A stretch of DNA of 64,000 nt from Mallotus nudiflorus (lineage: Eukaryota > Streptophyta > Magnoliopsida > Malpighiales > Euphorbiaceae): the NCBI GenBank assembly GCA_947683625.1, contig CANTUR010001435.1, positions 1 through 64,000 of the forward strand, written 5' to 3'. The notes under the pieces were generated by a model. It was not told the DNA's origin, made no database searches, and saw only the letters and a program-made list of their open reading frames with translations. Made by a program: the position numbers and the translations under genes. Positions 13,417 to 24,561 of this stretch are shown one piece after another (positions within the stretch are counted from its first letter, which is position 1; each line of letters begins with the position of its first letter).

Positions 13417-15579
13417 ATGTTAGGCCCATGGATCTGATCGAGTGGCTTGGGCACTTGGGCTTCAAATGGACGATCGTGGCGGCATGGGTCGACCCACGGG
13501 GCCCACAATATATCAAATCGAAGCTGACTCAGAGGGCTATAGTGCGGGCCGTAAAGCTCATCTATAGCGATTTGTCCTTTGGGCCCAAAGGCCCATATTT
13601 AGGCCCATGGATTTGATAGAGTGGGCTTGGGCACCTGGGCTTCAAATGGACGTTCGTGGCAGCATGGGTCGACCCACGGGGCCCATAATATATCAAAATC
13701 GAAGCTGACTCAGAGGGCTATAGTGCGGACCATAAAGCCCATCTATAGCGATTTGTCTTTGGGCCCAAAGGCCCATGTTTAGGCCCATGGATTTGATAGA
13801 GTGGCCTTGGGCACATGGGCTTCAAATAGACGTTCGTGGCGGCATGGGTTGACCCACGGGGCCCATAATATATCAAATCGAAGCTGACTCAGAGGGCTAT
13901 AGTGCGGGCCATAAAGCCCATCTATAGCGATTTGTCTTTGGGCCCAAAAACCCATGTTTAGGCCCATGGATCTGATCGAGTGGGCTTGGGCACTTGGATT
14001 CAAATGGACGGTCGTGGCGGCATGGGTCGACCCACGGGGCCCACAATATATCAATCGAAGCCTGACTCAGAGGGCTATAGTGCGGGCCCTAAAGCCCATC
14101 TATAGCGTTTTGTCTTTGGGCCCAAAAACCCATGTTTAGGCCCATGGATTTGATAGAGTGGGCTTGGGCACTTGGCTTTAAATGGACGTTCGTGGCGGCG
14201 TGGGTCGACCCACGGGGCCCATAATATATCAAATCAAAGCTGACTCAGAGGGCTATAGTGCGGTCCATAAAGCCCATCTATAGCGATTTGTGTTTGGGCC
14301 CAAAAACCCATGTTTAGGCCCCATGGATTTGAGAGATTGGGGCTTGCGCACCTGGGCTTCAAATGGACGTTCGTGGCGGCGACGGTTGGCCCACGGGGCC
14401 CATAATATATCAAATCGAAGCTGACTCAGAGGGCTATAGTGCAGGCCATAAAGCCCATCTATAGCGATTTGTCTTTGGGCCCAAAGACCCATGTTTAGGC
14501 CATGGATTTGATAGAGTGGGCTTGGGCACTGGGCTTCAAATGGACGTTCGTGGCGGCATGGGTCAACCCACGGGCCCACAATATATCAAATCGAAGATGG
14601 ACTCAGAGGGCTATAGTGCGGGCCCCAAAGCGCATCTATAGCGTTTTGTCTTTGGCCCAAAAACTCATGTTTAGGCCCATGGATTTGATAGAGTGGGCTT
14701 GCGCACATGGGCTTCAAATGGACGTTCGTGGCGGCATCGGTGGACCCACAGCGCCCATAATATATCAAATCGAAGCTGACTCAGAGGGCTATAATGGGCG
14801 CCACAAACTGTGTCCGTAGCGGTTTAACTTCGGGCCTAAAAACCCATGTTTTCGGGCCCAAAAACCTAAGTTTAGGCCCATTGGATTTGAATGTGGGCTT
14901 GCGCACTTGGGCTTGAAATGACGTTCGTGGCGGCGACGGTGACCGATGGGGCCCACAATATATCAAATCGAAGCTAACTCAGAGGGCTATAGTGCGGGCC
15001 ATAAAGCCCATCTATAGCGACTTGTCTTTGGGCCCAAAAACCCATGTTTAGGCCCATGGATTTGATAGAGTGGGCTTGGGCACTTGGGCTTCAAATGGAC
15101 GTTCGTGGCGGCATGGGTCGACCCACGGGGCCCATAATATATCAATCGAAGCTGACTCAGAGGGCTATAGTACGGGCCATAAAGCCAAACTATAGCGATT
15201 TGTCTTTGGGCCCAAAAACCCATGTTTAGGCCCCCATGGATCTGATCGAGTGGGCTTGGGCACTTGGGCTTCAAATGGACGGTCGTGGCTGCATGGGTCG
15301 ACCACGGGGCCCACAATATATCAATCGAAGCTGACTCAGAGGGCTATAGTACGGGCCACAAAGCCCATCTATAGCGATTTGTCTTTGGGCCCAAAGGCCC
15401 ATGTTTAGGCCATGGATTTGATAGAGTGGGCTTGGGCACCTGGGCTTCAAATGGACGTTCGTGGCGGCATGGGTCGACCCACGGGGCCCATAATATAATC
15501 AAATCGAAGCTGACTCAGAGGGCTATAGTGCGGGGCATAAAGCCCGTCTATAGCGATTTGTCTTTGGGCCCAAAAACCC
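13417..15579. repeat. 12-mer HOR unit, type A
   Basis: The class order is m1-m6, m7/m11 hybrid, m12-m16. The m12 duplication is at 14829-14872. It pairs with 1588-3750. Many one-base indels persist here, for example ATCAATCG near 14053 and 15144 and GGCCCCCATGG near 15232. Confidence 0.77.
14829..14872. repeat. 22-bp tandem duplication in m12
   Basis: Same two-unit arrangement. The upstream segment reads GGGCGCCACAAACTGTG, which weakens the CGCTAC/GTAGCG stem, as does its partner near 2968. Confidence 0.88.
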
Positions 15580-17007
15580 ATGTTTAGGCCCATGGATCTG
15601 ATCGAGTGGCTTGGGCACTTGGGCTTCAAATGGACGGTCGTGGCGGCATGGGTCGACCACGGGGCCCACAATATATCAAATCGAAGCTGACTCAGAGGGC
15701 TATAGTGCGGGCCGTAAAGCTCATCTATAGCGATTGTCTTTGGGCCCAAAGGCCCATATTTAGGCCCATGGATTTGATAGAGTGGGCTTGGGCACCGGGC
15801 TTCAAATGGACGTTCGTGGCAGCATGGGTCGACCCACGGGGCCCATAATATATCAAATCGAAGCTGACTCAGAGGGCTATAGTCGCGGACCATAAAGCCC
15901 ATCTATAGCGATTTGTCTTTGGGCCCAAAGGCCCATGTTTAGGCCCATGGATTTGATAGAGTGGCCTTGGGCACATGGGCTTCAAATAGACGTTCGTGGC
16001 GGCATGGGTTGACCCACGGGGCCCATAATATATCAAATCGAAGCTGACTCAGAGGGCTATAGTGCGGGCCATAAAGCCCATCTATAGCGATTTGTCTTTG
16101 GGCCCAAAAACCCATGTTTAGGCCCATGGATCTGATCGAGTGGGCTTGGGCACTTGGGATTCAAATGGACGGTCGTGGCGGCATGGGTCGACCCACGGGG
16201 CCCACAATATATCAAATCGAAGCTGACTCAGAGGGCTATAGTGCGGGCCCTAAAGCCCATCTATAGCGTTTTGTCTTTGGGCCCAAAAACCCATGTTTAG
16301 GCCCATGGATTTGATAGAGTGGGCTTGGGCACTTGGGCTTTAAATGGACGTTCGTGGCGGCGTGGGTCGACCCACGGGGCCCATAATATATCAAATCAAA
16401 GCTAACTCAGAGGGCTATAGTGCGGTCCATAAAGCCCATCTATAGCGATTTGTGTTTGGGTCCAAAAACCCATGTTTAGGCCCATGGATTTGATAGAGTG
16501 GGCTTGGGCACTTGGGCTTCAAATGGACGTTCGTGGCGGCATGGGTCGACCCACGGGGCCCATAATATATCAAATCGAAGCTGACTCAGAGGGCTATAGT
16601 ACGGGCCATAAAGCCCAACTATAGCGATTTGTCTTTGGGCCCAAAAACCCATGTTTAGGCCCATGGATCTGATCGAGTGGGCTTGGGCACTTGGGCTTCA
16701 AATGGACGGTCGTGGCTGCATGGGTCGACCACGGGGCCCATAATATATCAAATCAAAGCTAACTCAGAGGGCTATAGTGCGGTCCATAAAGCCCATCTAT
16801 AGCGATTTGTGTTTGGGTCCAAAAACCCATGTTTAGGCCCATGGATTTGATAGAGTGGGCTTGGGCACCTGGGCTTCAAATGGACGTTCGTGGCGGCATG
16901 GGTCGACCCACGGGGCCCATAATATATCAAATCGAAGCTGACTCAGAGGGCTATAGTGCGGGCCATAAAGCCCGTCTATAGCGATTTGTCTTTGGGCCCA
17001 AAAACCC
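15580..17007. repeat. 8-mer HOR unit with m15/m5 hybrid
   Basis: The class order is m1-m5, m14, an m15/m5 hybrid (16651-16828), m16. It pairs with 3751-5179, but that copy has an ordinary m15. Frequent one-base indels stop inside this unit: the last cluster is near 15,500-15,890 and almost none occur after it. Confidence 0.78.
16651..16828. repeat. Hybrid monomer: m15 head joined to m5 tail
   Basis: The first half has the m15 marks (GGCTGCATGGGTCGACCACGG). After GGGGCCCA it changes to the m5 marks: CATAAT, CAAATCAAAGCTAACTC, GCGGTCCATAAAG and GTGTTTGGGTCC. The tail repeats the rare GGGTCC variant of the m5 copy two monomers upstream (near 16460), so it looks like a short conversion or exchange with that neighbour. 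Confidence 0.8.
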
Positions 17008-19174
17008 ATGTTTAGGCCCATGGATCTGATCGAGTGGCTTGGGCACTTGGGCTTCAAATGGACGGTCGTGGCGGCATGGGTCGACCCACGGGGCCCACAA
17101 TATATCAAATCGAAGCTGACTCAGAGGGCTATAGTGCGGGCCGTAAAGCTCATCTATAGCGATTTGTCTTTGGGCCCAAAGGCCCATATTTAGGCCCATG
17201 GATTTGATAGAGTGGGCTTGGGCACCTGGGCTTCAAATGGACGTTCGTGGCAGCATGGGTCGACCCACGGGGCCCATAATATATCAAATCGAAGCTGACT
17301 CAGAGGGCTATAGTGCGGACCATAAAGCCCATCTATAGCGATTTGTCTTTGGGCCCAAAGGCCCATGTTTAGGCCCATGGATTTGATAGAGTGGCCTTGG
17401 GCACATGGGCTTCAAATAGACGTTCGTGGCGGCATGGGTTGACCCACGGGGCCCATAATATATCAAATCGAAGCTGACTCAGAGGGCTATAGTGCGGGCC
17501 ATAAAGCCCATCTATAGCGATTTGTCTTTGGGCCCAAAAACCCATGTTTAGGCCCATGGATCTGATCGAGTGGGCTTGGGCACTTGGGATTCAAATGGAC
17601 GGTCGTGGCGGCATGGGTCGACCCACGGGGCCCACAATATATCAAATCGAAGCTGACTCAGAGGGCTATAGTGCGGGCCCTAAAGCCCATCTATAGCGTT
17701 TTGTCTTTGGGCCCAAAAACCCATGTTTAGGCCCATGGATTTGATAGAGTGGGCTTGGGCACTTGGGCTTTAAATGGACGTTCGTGGCGGCGTGGGTCGA
17801 CCCACGGGGCCCATAATATATCAAATCAAAGCTAACTCAGAGGGCTATAGTGCGGTCCTTAAAGCCCATCTATAGCGATTTGTGTTTGGGCCCAAAAACC
17901 CATGTTTAGGCCCATGGATTTGAGAGATTGGGCTTGCGCACCTGGGCTTCAAATGGACGTTCGTGGCGGCGGACGGTTGGCCCACGGGGCCCATAATATA
18001 TCAAATCGAAGCTGACTCAGAGGGCTATAGTGCGGGCCATAAAGCCCATCTATAGCGATTTGTCTTTGGGCCCAAAGACCCATGTTTAGGCCCATGGATT
18101 TGATAGAGTGGGCTTGGGCACCTGGGCTTCAAATGGACGTTCGTGGCGGCATGGGTCAACCCACGGGGCCCACAATATATCAAATCGAAGATGACTCAGA
18201 GGGCTATAGTGCGGGCCCCAAAACCCATCTATAGCGTTTTGTCTTTGGGCCCAAAAACTCATGTTTAGGCCCATGGATTTGATAGAGTGGGCTTGCGCAC
18301 ATGGGCTTCAAATGGACGTTCGTGGCGGCATCGGTGGACCCACAGCGCCCATAATATATCAAATCGAAGCTGACTCAGAGGGCTATAATGGGCGCTACAA
18401 ACTGTGTCCGTAGCGGTTTAACTTCGGGCCTAAAAACCCATGTTTTCGGGCCCAAAAACCTAAGTTTAGGCCCATGGATTTGATTGTGGGCTTGCGCACT
18501 TGGGCTTGAAATGGACGTTCGTGGCGGCGACGGTTGACCGATGGGGCCCACAATATATCAAATCGAAGCTAACTCAGAGGGCTATAGTGCGGGCCATAAA
18601 GCCCATCTATAGCGATTTGTCTTTGGGCCCAAAAACCCATGTTTAGGCCCATGGATTTGATAGAGTGGGCTTGGGCACTTGGGCTTCAAATGGACGTTCG
18701 TGGCGGCATGGGTCGACCCACGGGGCCCATAATATATCAAATCGAAGCTGACTCAGAGGGCTATAGTACGGGCCATAAAGCCCATCTATAGCGATTTGTC
18801 TTTGGGCCCAAAAACCCATGTTTAGGCCCATGGATCTGATCGAGTGGGCTTGGGCACTTGGGCTTCAAATGGACGGTCGTGGCTGCATGGGTCGACCACG
18901 GGGCCCACAATATATCAAATCGAAGCTGACTCAGAGGGCTATAGTACGGGCCACAAAGCCCATCTATAGCGATTTGTCTTTGGGCCCAAAGGCCCATGTT
19001 TAGGCCCATGGATTTGATAGAGTGGGCTTGGGCACCTGGGCTTCAAATGGACGTTCGTGGCGGCATGGGTCGACCCACGGGGCCCATAATATATCAAATC
19101 GAAGCTGACTCAGAGGGCTATAGTGCGGGCCATAAAGCCCGTCTATAGCGATTTGTCTTTGGGCCCAAAAACCC
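17008..19174. repeat. 12-mer HOR unit, type A
   Basis: Monomers start at 17008 (m1), 17186, 17365, 17544, 17723, 17902, 18082 (m7/m11 hybrid), 18261 (m12, long), about 18462 (m13), 18639, 18818 and 18996 (m16). This is the cleanest type-A reference unit. It equals the 16-mer order with the m7 tail through the m11 head removed. Confidence 0.85.
18423..18466. repeat. 22-bp tandem duplication in m12
   Basis: Same arrangement, in the type-A unit of 7.553-kb copy 1. It is followed by m13 with GATTTGATTGTGGGC. Confidence 0.9.
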
Positions 19175-20068
19175 ATGTTTAGGCCCATGGATCTGATCGA
19201 GTGGCTTGGGCACTTGGGCTTCAAATGGACGGTCGTGGCGGCATGGGTCGACCCACGGGGCCCACAATATATCAAATCGAAGCTGACTCAGAGGGCTATA
19301 GTGCGGGCCGTAAAGCTCATCTATAGCGATTTGTCTTTGGGCCCAAAGGCCCATATTTAGGCCCATGGATTTGATAGAGTGGGCTTGGGCACCTGGGCTT
19401 CAAATGGACGTTCGTGGCAGCATGGTTCGACCCACGGGGCCCATAATATATCAAATCGAAGCTGACTCAGAGGGCTATAGTGCGGACCATAAAGCCCATC
19501 TATAGCGATTTGTCTTTGGGCCCAAAGGCCCATGTTTAGGCCCATGGATTTGATAGAGTGGCCTTGGGCACATGGGCTTCAAATAGACGTTCGTGGCGGC
19601 ATGGGTTGACCCACGGGGCCCATAATATATCAAATCGAAGCTGACTCAGAGGGCTATAGTGCGGGCCATAAAGCCCATCTATAGCGATTTGTCTTTGGGC
19701 CCAAAAACCCATGTTTAGGCCCATGGATCTGATCGAGTGGGCTTGGGCACTTGGGATTCAAATGGACGGTCGTGGCGGCATGGGTCGACCCATGGGGCCC
19801 ACAATATATCAAATCGAAGCTGACTCAGAGGGCTATAGTGCGGGCCATAAAGCCCATCTATAGCGATTTGTCTTTGGGCCCAAAGGCCCATGTTTAGGCC
19901 CATGGATTTGATAGAGTGGGCTTGGGCACCTGGGCTTCAAATGGACGTTCGTGGCGGCATGGGTCGACCCACGGGGCCCATAATATATCAAATCGAAGCT
20001 GACTCAGAGGGCTATAGTGCGGGCCATAAAGCCCGTCTATAGCGATTTGTCTTTGGGCCCAAAAACCC
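19175..20068. repeat. 5-mer HOR unit (m1, m2, m3, m4/m15 hybrid, m16)
   Basis: Monomers start at 19175, 19353, 19532, 19711 and 19890. The m4/m15 hybrid at 19711 contains the 16-bp palindrome CATGGGTCGACCCATG near 19780-19800. It pairs with 7343 and 26728. Confidence 0.85.
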
Positions 20069-22215
20069 ATGTTTAGGCCCATGGATCTGATCGAGTGGCT
20101 TGGGCACTTGGGCTTCAAATGGACGGTCGTCGCGGCATGGGTCGACCCATGGGGCCCACAATATATCAAATCGAAGCTGACTCAGAGGGCTATAGTGCGG
20201 GCCATAAAGCTCATCTATAGCGATTTGTCTTTGGGCCCAAAGGCCCATATTTAGGCCCATGGATTTGATAGAGTGGGCTTGGGCACCTGGGCTTCAAATG
20301 GACGTTCGTGGCAGCATGGGTCGACCCACGGGGCCCATAATATATCAAATCGAAGCTGACTCAGAGGGCTATAGTGCGGACCATAAAGCCCATCTATAGC
20401 GATTTGTCTTTGGGCCCAAAGGCCCATGTTTAGGCCCATGGATTTGATAGAGTGGCCTTGGGCACATGGGCTTCAAATAGACGTTCGTGGCGGCATGGGT
20501 TGACCCACGGGGCCCATAATATATCAAATCGAAGCTGACTCAGAGGGCTATAGTGCGGGCCATAAAGCCCATCTATAGCGATTTGTCTTTGGGCCCAAAA
20601 ACCCATGTTTAGGCCCATGGATCTGATCGAGTGGGCTTGGGCACTTGGGATTCAAATGGACGGTCGTGGCGGCATGGGTCGACCCACGGGGCCCATAATA
20701 TATCAAATCGAAGCTGACTCAGAGGGCTATAGTGCGGGCCCTAAAGCCCATCTATAGCGTTTTGTCTTTGGGCCCAAAAACCCATGTTTAGGCCCATGGA
20801 TTTGATAGAGTGGGCTTGGGCACTTGGGCTTTAAATGGACGTTCGTGGCGGCGTGGGTCGACCCACGGGGCCCATAATATATCAAATCAAAGCTGACTCA
20901 GAGGGCTATAGTGCGGTCCATAAAGCCCATCTATAGCGATTTGTGTTTGGGCCCAAAAACCCATGTTTAGGCCCATGGATTTAAGAGATTGGGCTTGCGC
21001 ACCTGGGCTTCAAATGGACGTTCGTGGCGGCGACGGTCGGCCCACTGGCCCCATAATATATCAAATCGAAGCTGACTCAGAGGGCTATAGTGCAGGCCAT
21101 AAAGCCCATCTATAGCGATTTGTCTTTGGGCCCAAAGACCCATGTTTAGGCCCATGGATTTGATAGAGTGGGCTTGGGCACCTGGGCTTCAAATGGACGT
21201 TCGTGGCGGCATGGGTCGACCCACGGGGCCCATAATATATCAAATCGAAGCTGACTCAGAGGGCTATAGTGCGGGCCATAAAGCCCATCTATAGCGATTT
21301 GTCTTTGGGCCCAAAAACCCATGTTTAGGCCCATGGATCTGATCGAGTGGGCTTGCGTACTTGGGATTCAAATGGACGGTCGTGGCGGCATGGGTCGACC
21401 CACGGGGCCCACAATATATCAAATCGAAGCTGACTCAGAGGGCTATAGTGCGGGCCCTAAAGCCCATCTATAGCGTTTTGTCTTTGGGCCCAAAAACCCA
21501 TGTTTAGGCCCATGGATTTGATAGAGTGGGCTTGCGCACATGGGCTTCAAATGGACGTTCGTGGCGGCATCGGTGGACCCACGGGGCCCATAATATATCA
21601 AATCGAAGCTGACTCAGAGGGCTATAATGGGCGCTACACACTGCGTCTGTAGCGGTTTAACTTCGGGCCCAAAAGACCCATGTTTAGGCCCATGGATTTG
21701 ATAGAGTGGGCTTGGGCACCTGGGCTTCAAATGGACGTTCGTGGCGGGATGGGTTGACCCACGGGGCCCATAATATATCAAATCGAAGCTGACTCAGAGG
21801 GCTATAGTGCGGGCCATAAAGCCCATCTATAGCGATTTGTCTTTGGGCCCAAAAACCCATGTTTAGGCCCATGGATCTGATCGAGTGGGCTTGGGCACTT
21901 GGGCTTCAAATGGACGGTCGTGGCTGCATGGGTTGACCACGGGGCCCACAATATATCAAATCGAAGCTGACTCAGAGGGCTATAGTGCGGGCCATAAAGC
22001 CCATCTATAGCGATTTGTCTTTGGGCCCAAAGGCCCATGTTTAGGCCCATGGATTTGATAGAGTGGGCTTGGGCACCTGGGCTTCAAATGGACGTTCGTG
22101 GCGGCATGGGTCGACCCACGGGGCCCATAATATATCAAATCGAAGCTGACTCAGAGGGCTATAGTGCGGGCCATAAAGCCCGTCTATAGCGATTTGTCTT
22201 TGGGCCCAAAAACCC
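20069..22215. repeat. 12-mer HOR unit, type B
   Basis: Monomers start at 20069 (m1, with the private GGTCGTCGCGG), 20247, 20426, 20605, 20784, 20963, 21142, 21321, 21500, 21680 (m10, GGGTTGACCC variant), 21859 (m15, GGGTTGACCACGG) and 22037 (m16). m11-m14 are missing. This is the cleanest type-B reference unit. Confidence 0.85.
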
Positions 22216-24561
22216 ATGTTTAGGCCCATGGATCTGATCGAGTGGCTTGGGCACTTGGGCTTCAAATGGACGATCGTGGCGGCATGGGTCGACCCACGGG
22301 GCCCACAATATATCAAATCGAAGCTGACTCAGAGGGCTATAGTGCGGGCCGTAAAACTCATCTATAGCGATTTGTCTTTGGGCCCAAAGGCCCATATTTA
22401 GGCCCATGGATTTGATAGAGTGGGCTTGGGCACCTGGGCTTCAAATGGACGTTCGTGGCAGCATGGGTCGACCCACGGGGCCCATAATATATCAAATCGA
22501 AGCTGACTCAGAGGGCTATAGTGCGGACCATAAAGCCCATCTATAGCGATTTGTCTTTGGGCCCAAAGGCCCATGTTTAGGCCCATGGATTTGATAGAGT
22601 GGCCTTGGGCACATGGGCTTCAAATAGACGTTCGTGGCGGCATGGGTTGACCCACGGGGCCCATAATATATCAAATCGAAGCTGACTCAGAGGGCTATAG
22701 TGCGGGCCATAAAGCCCATCTATAGCGATTTGTCTTTGGGCCCAAAAACCCATGTTTAGGCCCATGGATCTGATCGAGTGGGCTTGGGCACTTGGGATTC
22801 AAATGGACGGTCGTGGCGGCATGGGTCGACCCACGGGGCCCACAATATATCAAATCGAAGCTGACTCAGAGGGCTATAGTGCGGGCCCTAAAGCCCATCT
22901 ATAGCGTTTTGTCTTTGGGCCCAAAAACCCATGTTTAGGCCCATGGATTTGATAGAGTGGGCTTGGGCACTTGGGCTTTAAATGGACGTTCGTGGCGGCG
23001 TGGGTCGACCCACGGGACCCATAATATATCAAATCAAAGCTGACTCAGAGGGCTATAGTGCGGTCCATAAAGCCCATCTATAGCGATTTGTGTTTGGGCC
23101 CAAAAACCCATGTTTAGGCCCATGGATTTGAGAGATTGGGCTTGCGCACCTGGGCTTCAAATGGACGTTCGTGGCGGCGACGGTCGGCCCATGGGGCTCA
23201 TAATATATCAAATCGAAGCTGACTCAGAGGGCTATAGTGCGGGCCATAAAGCCCATCTATAGCGATTTGTCTTTGGGCCCAAAAACCCATGTTTAGGCCC
23301 ATGGATCTGATCGAGTGGGCTTGGGTACTTGGGATTCAAATGGACGGTCGTGGCGGCATGGGTCGACCCACGGGGCCCACAATATATCAAATCGAAGCTG
23401 ACTCAGAGGGCTATAGTGCGGGCCATAAAGCCCATCTATAGCGATTTGTCTTTGGGCCCAAAAACCCATGTTTAGGCCCATGGATCTGATCGAGTGGGCT
23501 TGGGCACTTGGGCTTCAAATGGACGTTTGTGGCGGCATGGGTCAACCCACGGGGCCCACAATATATCAAATCGAAGATGACTCAGAGGGCTATAGTGCGG
23601 GCCCCAAAGCCCATCTATAGCGTTTTGTCTTTGGGCCCAAAAACCCATGTTTAGGCCCATGGATTTGATAGAGTGGGCTTGCGCACATGGGCTTCAAATG
23701 GACGTTCGTGGCGGCATCGGTGGACCCACAGCGCCCATAATATATCAAATCGAAGCTGACTCAAAGGGCTATAATGGGCGCTACAAACTGCGTCCGTAGC
23801 GGTTTAACTTCGGGCCTAAAAACCCATGTTTTCGGGCCCAAAAACCTAAGTTTAGGCCCATGGATTTTATTGTGGGCTTGCGCACTTGGGCTTGAAATGG
23901 ACGTTCGTGGCGGCGACGGTTGACCGATGGGGCCCACAATATATCAAATCGAAGCTAACTCAGAGGGCTATAGTGCGGGCCATAAAGCCCATCTATAGCG
24001 ATTTGTCTTTGGGCCCAAAAACCCATGTTTAGGCCCATGGATTTGATAGAGTGGGCTTGGGCACTTGGGCTTCAAATGGACGTTCGTGGCGGCATGGGTC
24101 GACCCACGGGGCCCATAATATATCAAATCGAAGCTGACTCAGAGGGCTATAGTACGGGCCATAAAGCCCATCTATAGCGATTTGTCTTTGGGCCCAAAAA
24201 CCCATGTTTAGGCCCATGGATCTGATCGAGTGGGCTTGGGCACTTGGGCTTCAAATGGACGGTCGTGGCTGCATGGGTCGACCACGGGGCCCACAATATA
24301 TCAAATCGAAGCTGACTCAGAGGGCTATAGTGCGGGCCATAAAGCCCATCTATAGCGATTTGTCTTTGGGCCCAAAGGCCCATGTTTAGGCCCATGGATT
24401 TGATAGAGTGCGCTTGGGCACCTGGGCTTCAAATGGACGTTCGTGGCGGCATGGGTCGACCCACGGGGGCCCATAATATATCAAATCGAAGCTGACTCAG
24501 AGGGCTATAGTGCGGACCATAAAGCCCGTCTATAGCGATTTGTCTTTGGGCCCAAAAACCC
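22216..24561. repeat. 13-mer HOR unit
   Basis: The class order is m1-m6, m8, m11-m16. m7, m9 and m10 are missing. m6 (23110) has CGGCCCATGGGGCTCATAAT and a tail like m7. m8 (23289) has a plain GGGCCATAAAG tail. This unit first brings m11 and m12 together with GATTTTATTGTGGGC in m13, as also seen in the 16-mer. Confidence 0.83.
23809..23852. repeat. 22-bp tandem duplication in m12
   Basis: Same arrangement, in the 13-mer. It is followed by m13 with GATTTTATTGTGGGC, the form fixed in the 2.88-kb HOR. Confidence 0.9.

Larger units (their letters stand above)
11831..22850. repeat. 11.83-kb super-repeat, copy 2 (right end replaced)
   Basis: It aligns to copy 1 from its first base. It diverges inside the m4-type monomer that starts at 22752: copy 1 (from 10915) switches to an m15-like tail and then m16, while copy 2 continues as ordinary m4 to m5. 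The right boundary is therefore approximate. The first 4 kb have many small indels like copy 1, and the part after about 16 kb has almost none. The copy overlaps the first 7.553-kb repeat, so the two super-repeats are nested. Confidence 0.82.
16829..24381. repeat. 7.553-kb super-repeat, copy 1 (42 monomers)
   Basis: Every class marker recurs 7,553-7,554 bp downstream: 17008/24562, 19175/26728, 20069/27622, 22216/29769. The HOR content is 12+5+12+13 monomers, read cyclically from m16. Differences from copy 2 are few: an extra G near 17970, CGACCCATGG against CGACCCACGG near 20148, and single substitutions such as GTGGGC/GTGCGC near 24411. This implies recent duplication or ongoing homogenisation of a very large unit. 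Confidence 0.9.

Noticed and set aside
17190..17378. Repeated 62-codon open frames on the minus strand (and about 61 codons on the plus strand), once per monomer, as a possible repetitive protein gene
   Set aside because: 179 is not a multiple of three, so the frame shifts at each monomer. The stop comes from the TTAGG of the next monomer in a different frame. Each frame is a direct by-product of the repeat and overlaps its neighbour by 10 bases. There is no conserved reading frame across monomers and no unique start context.
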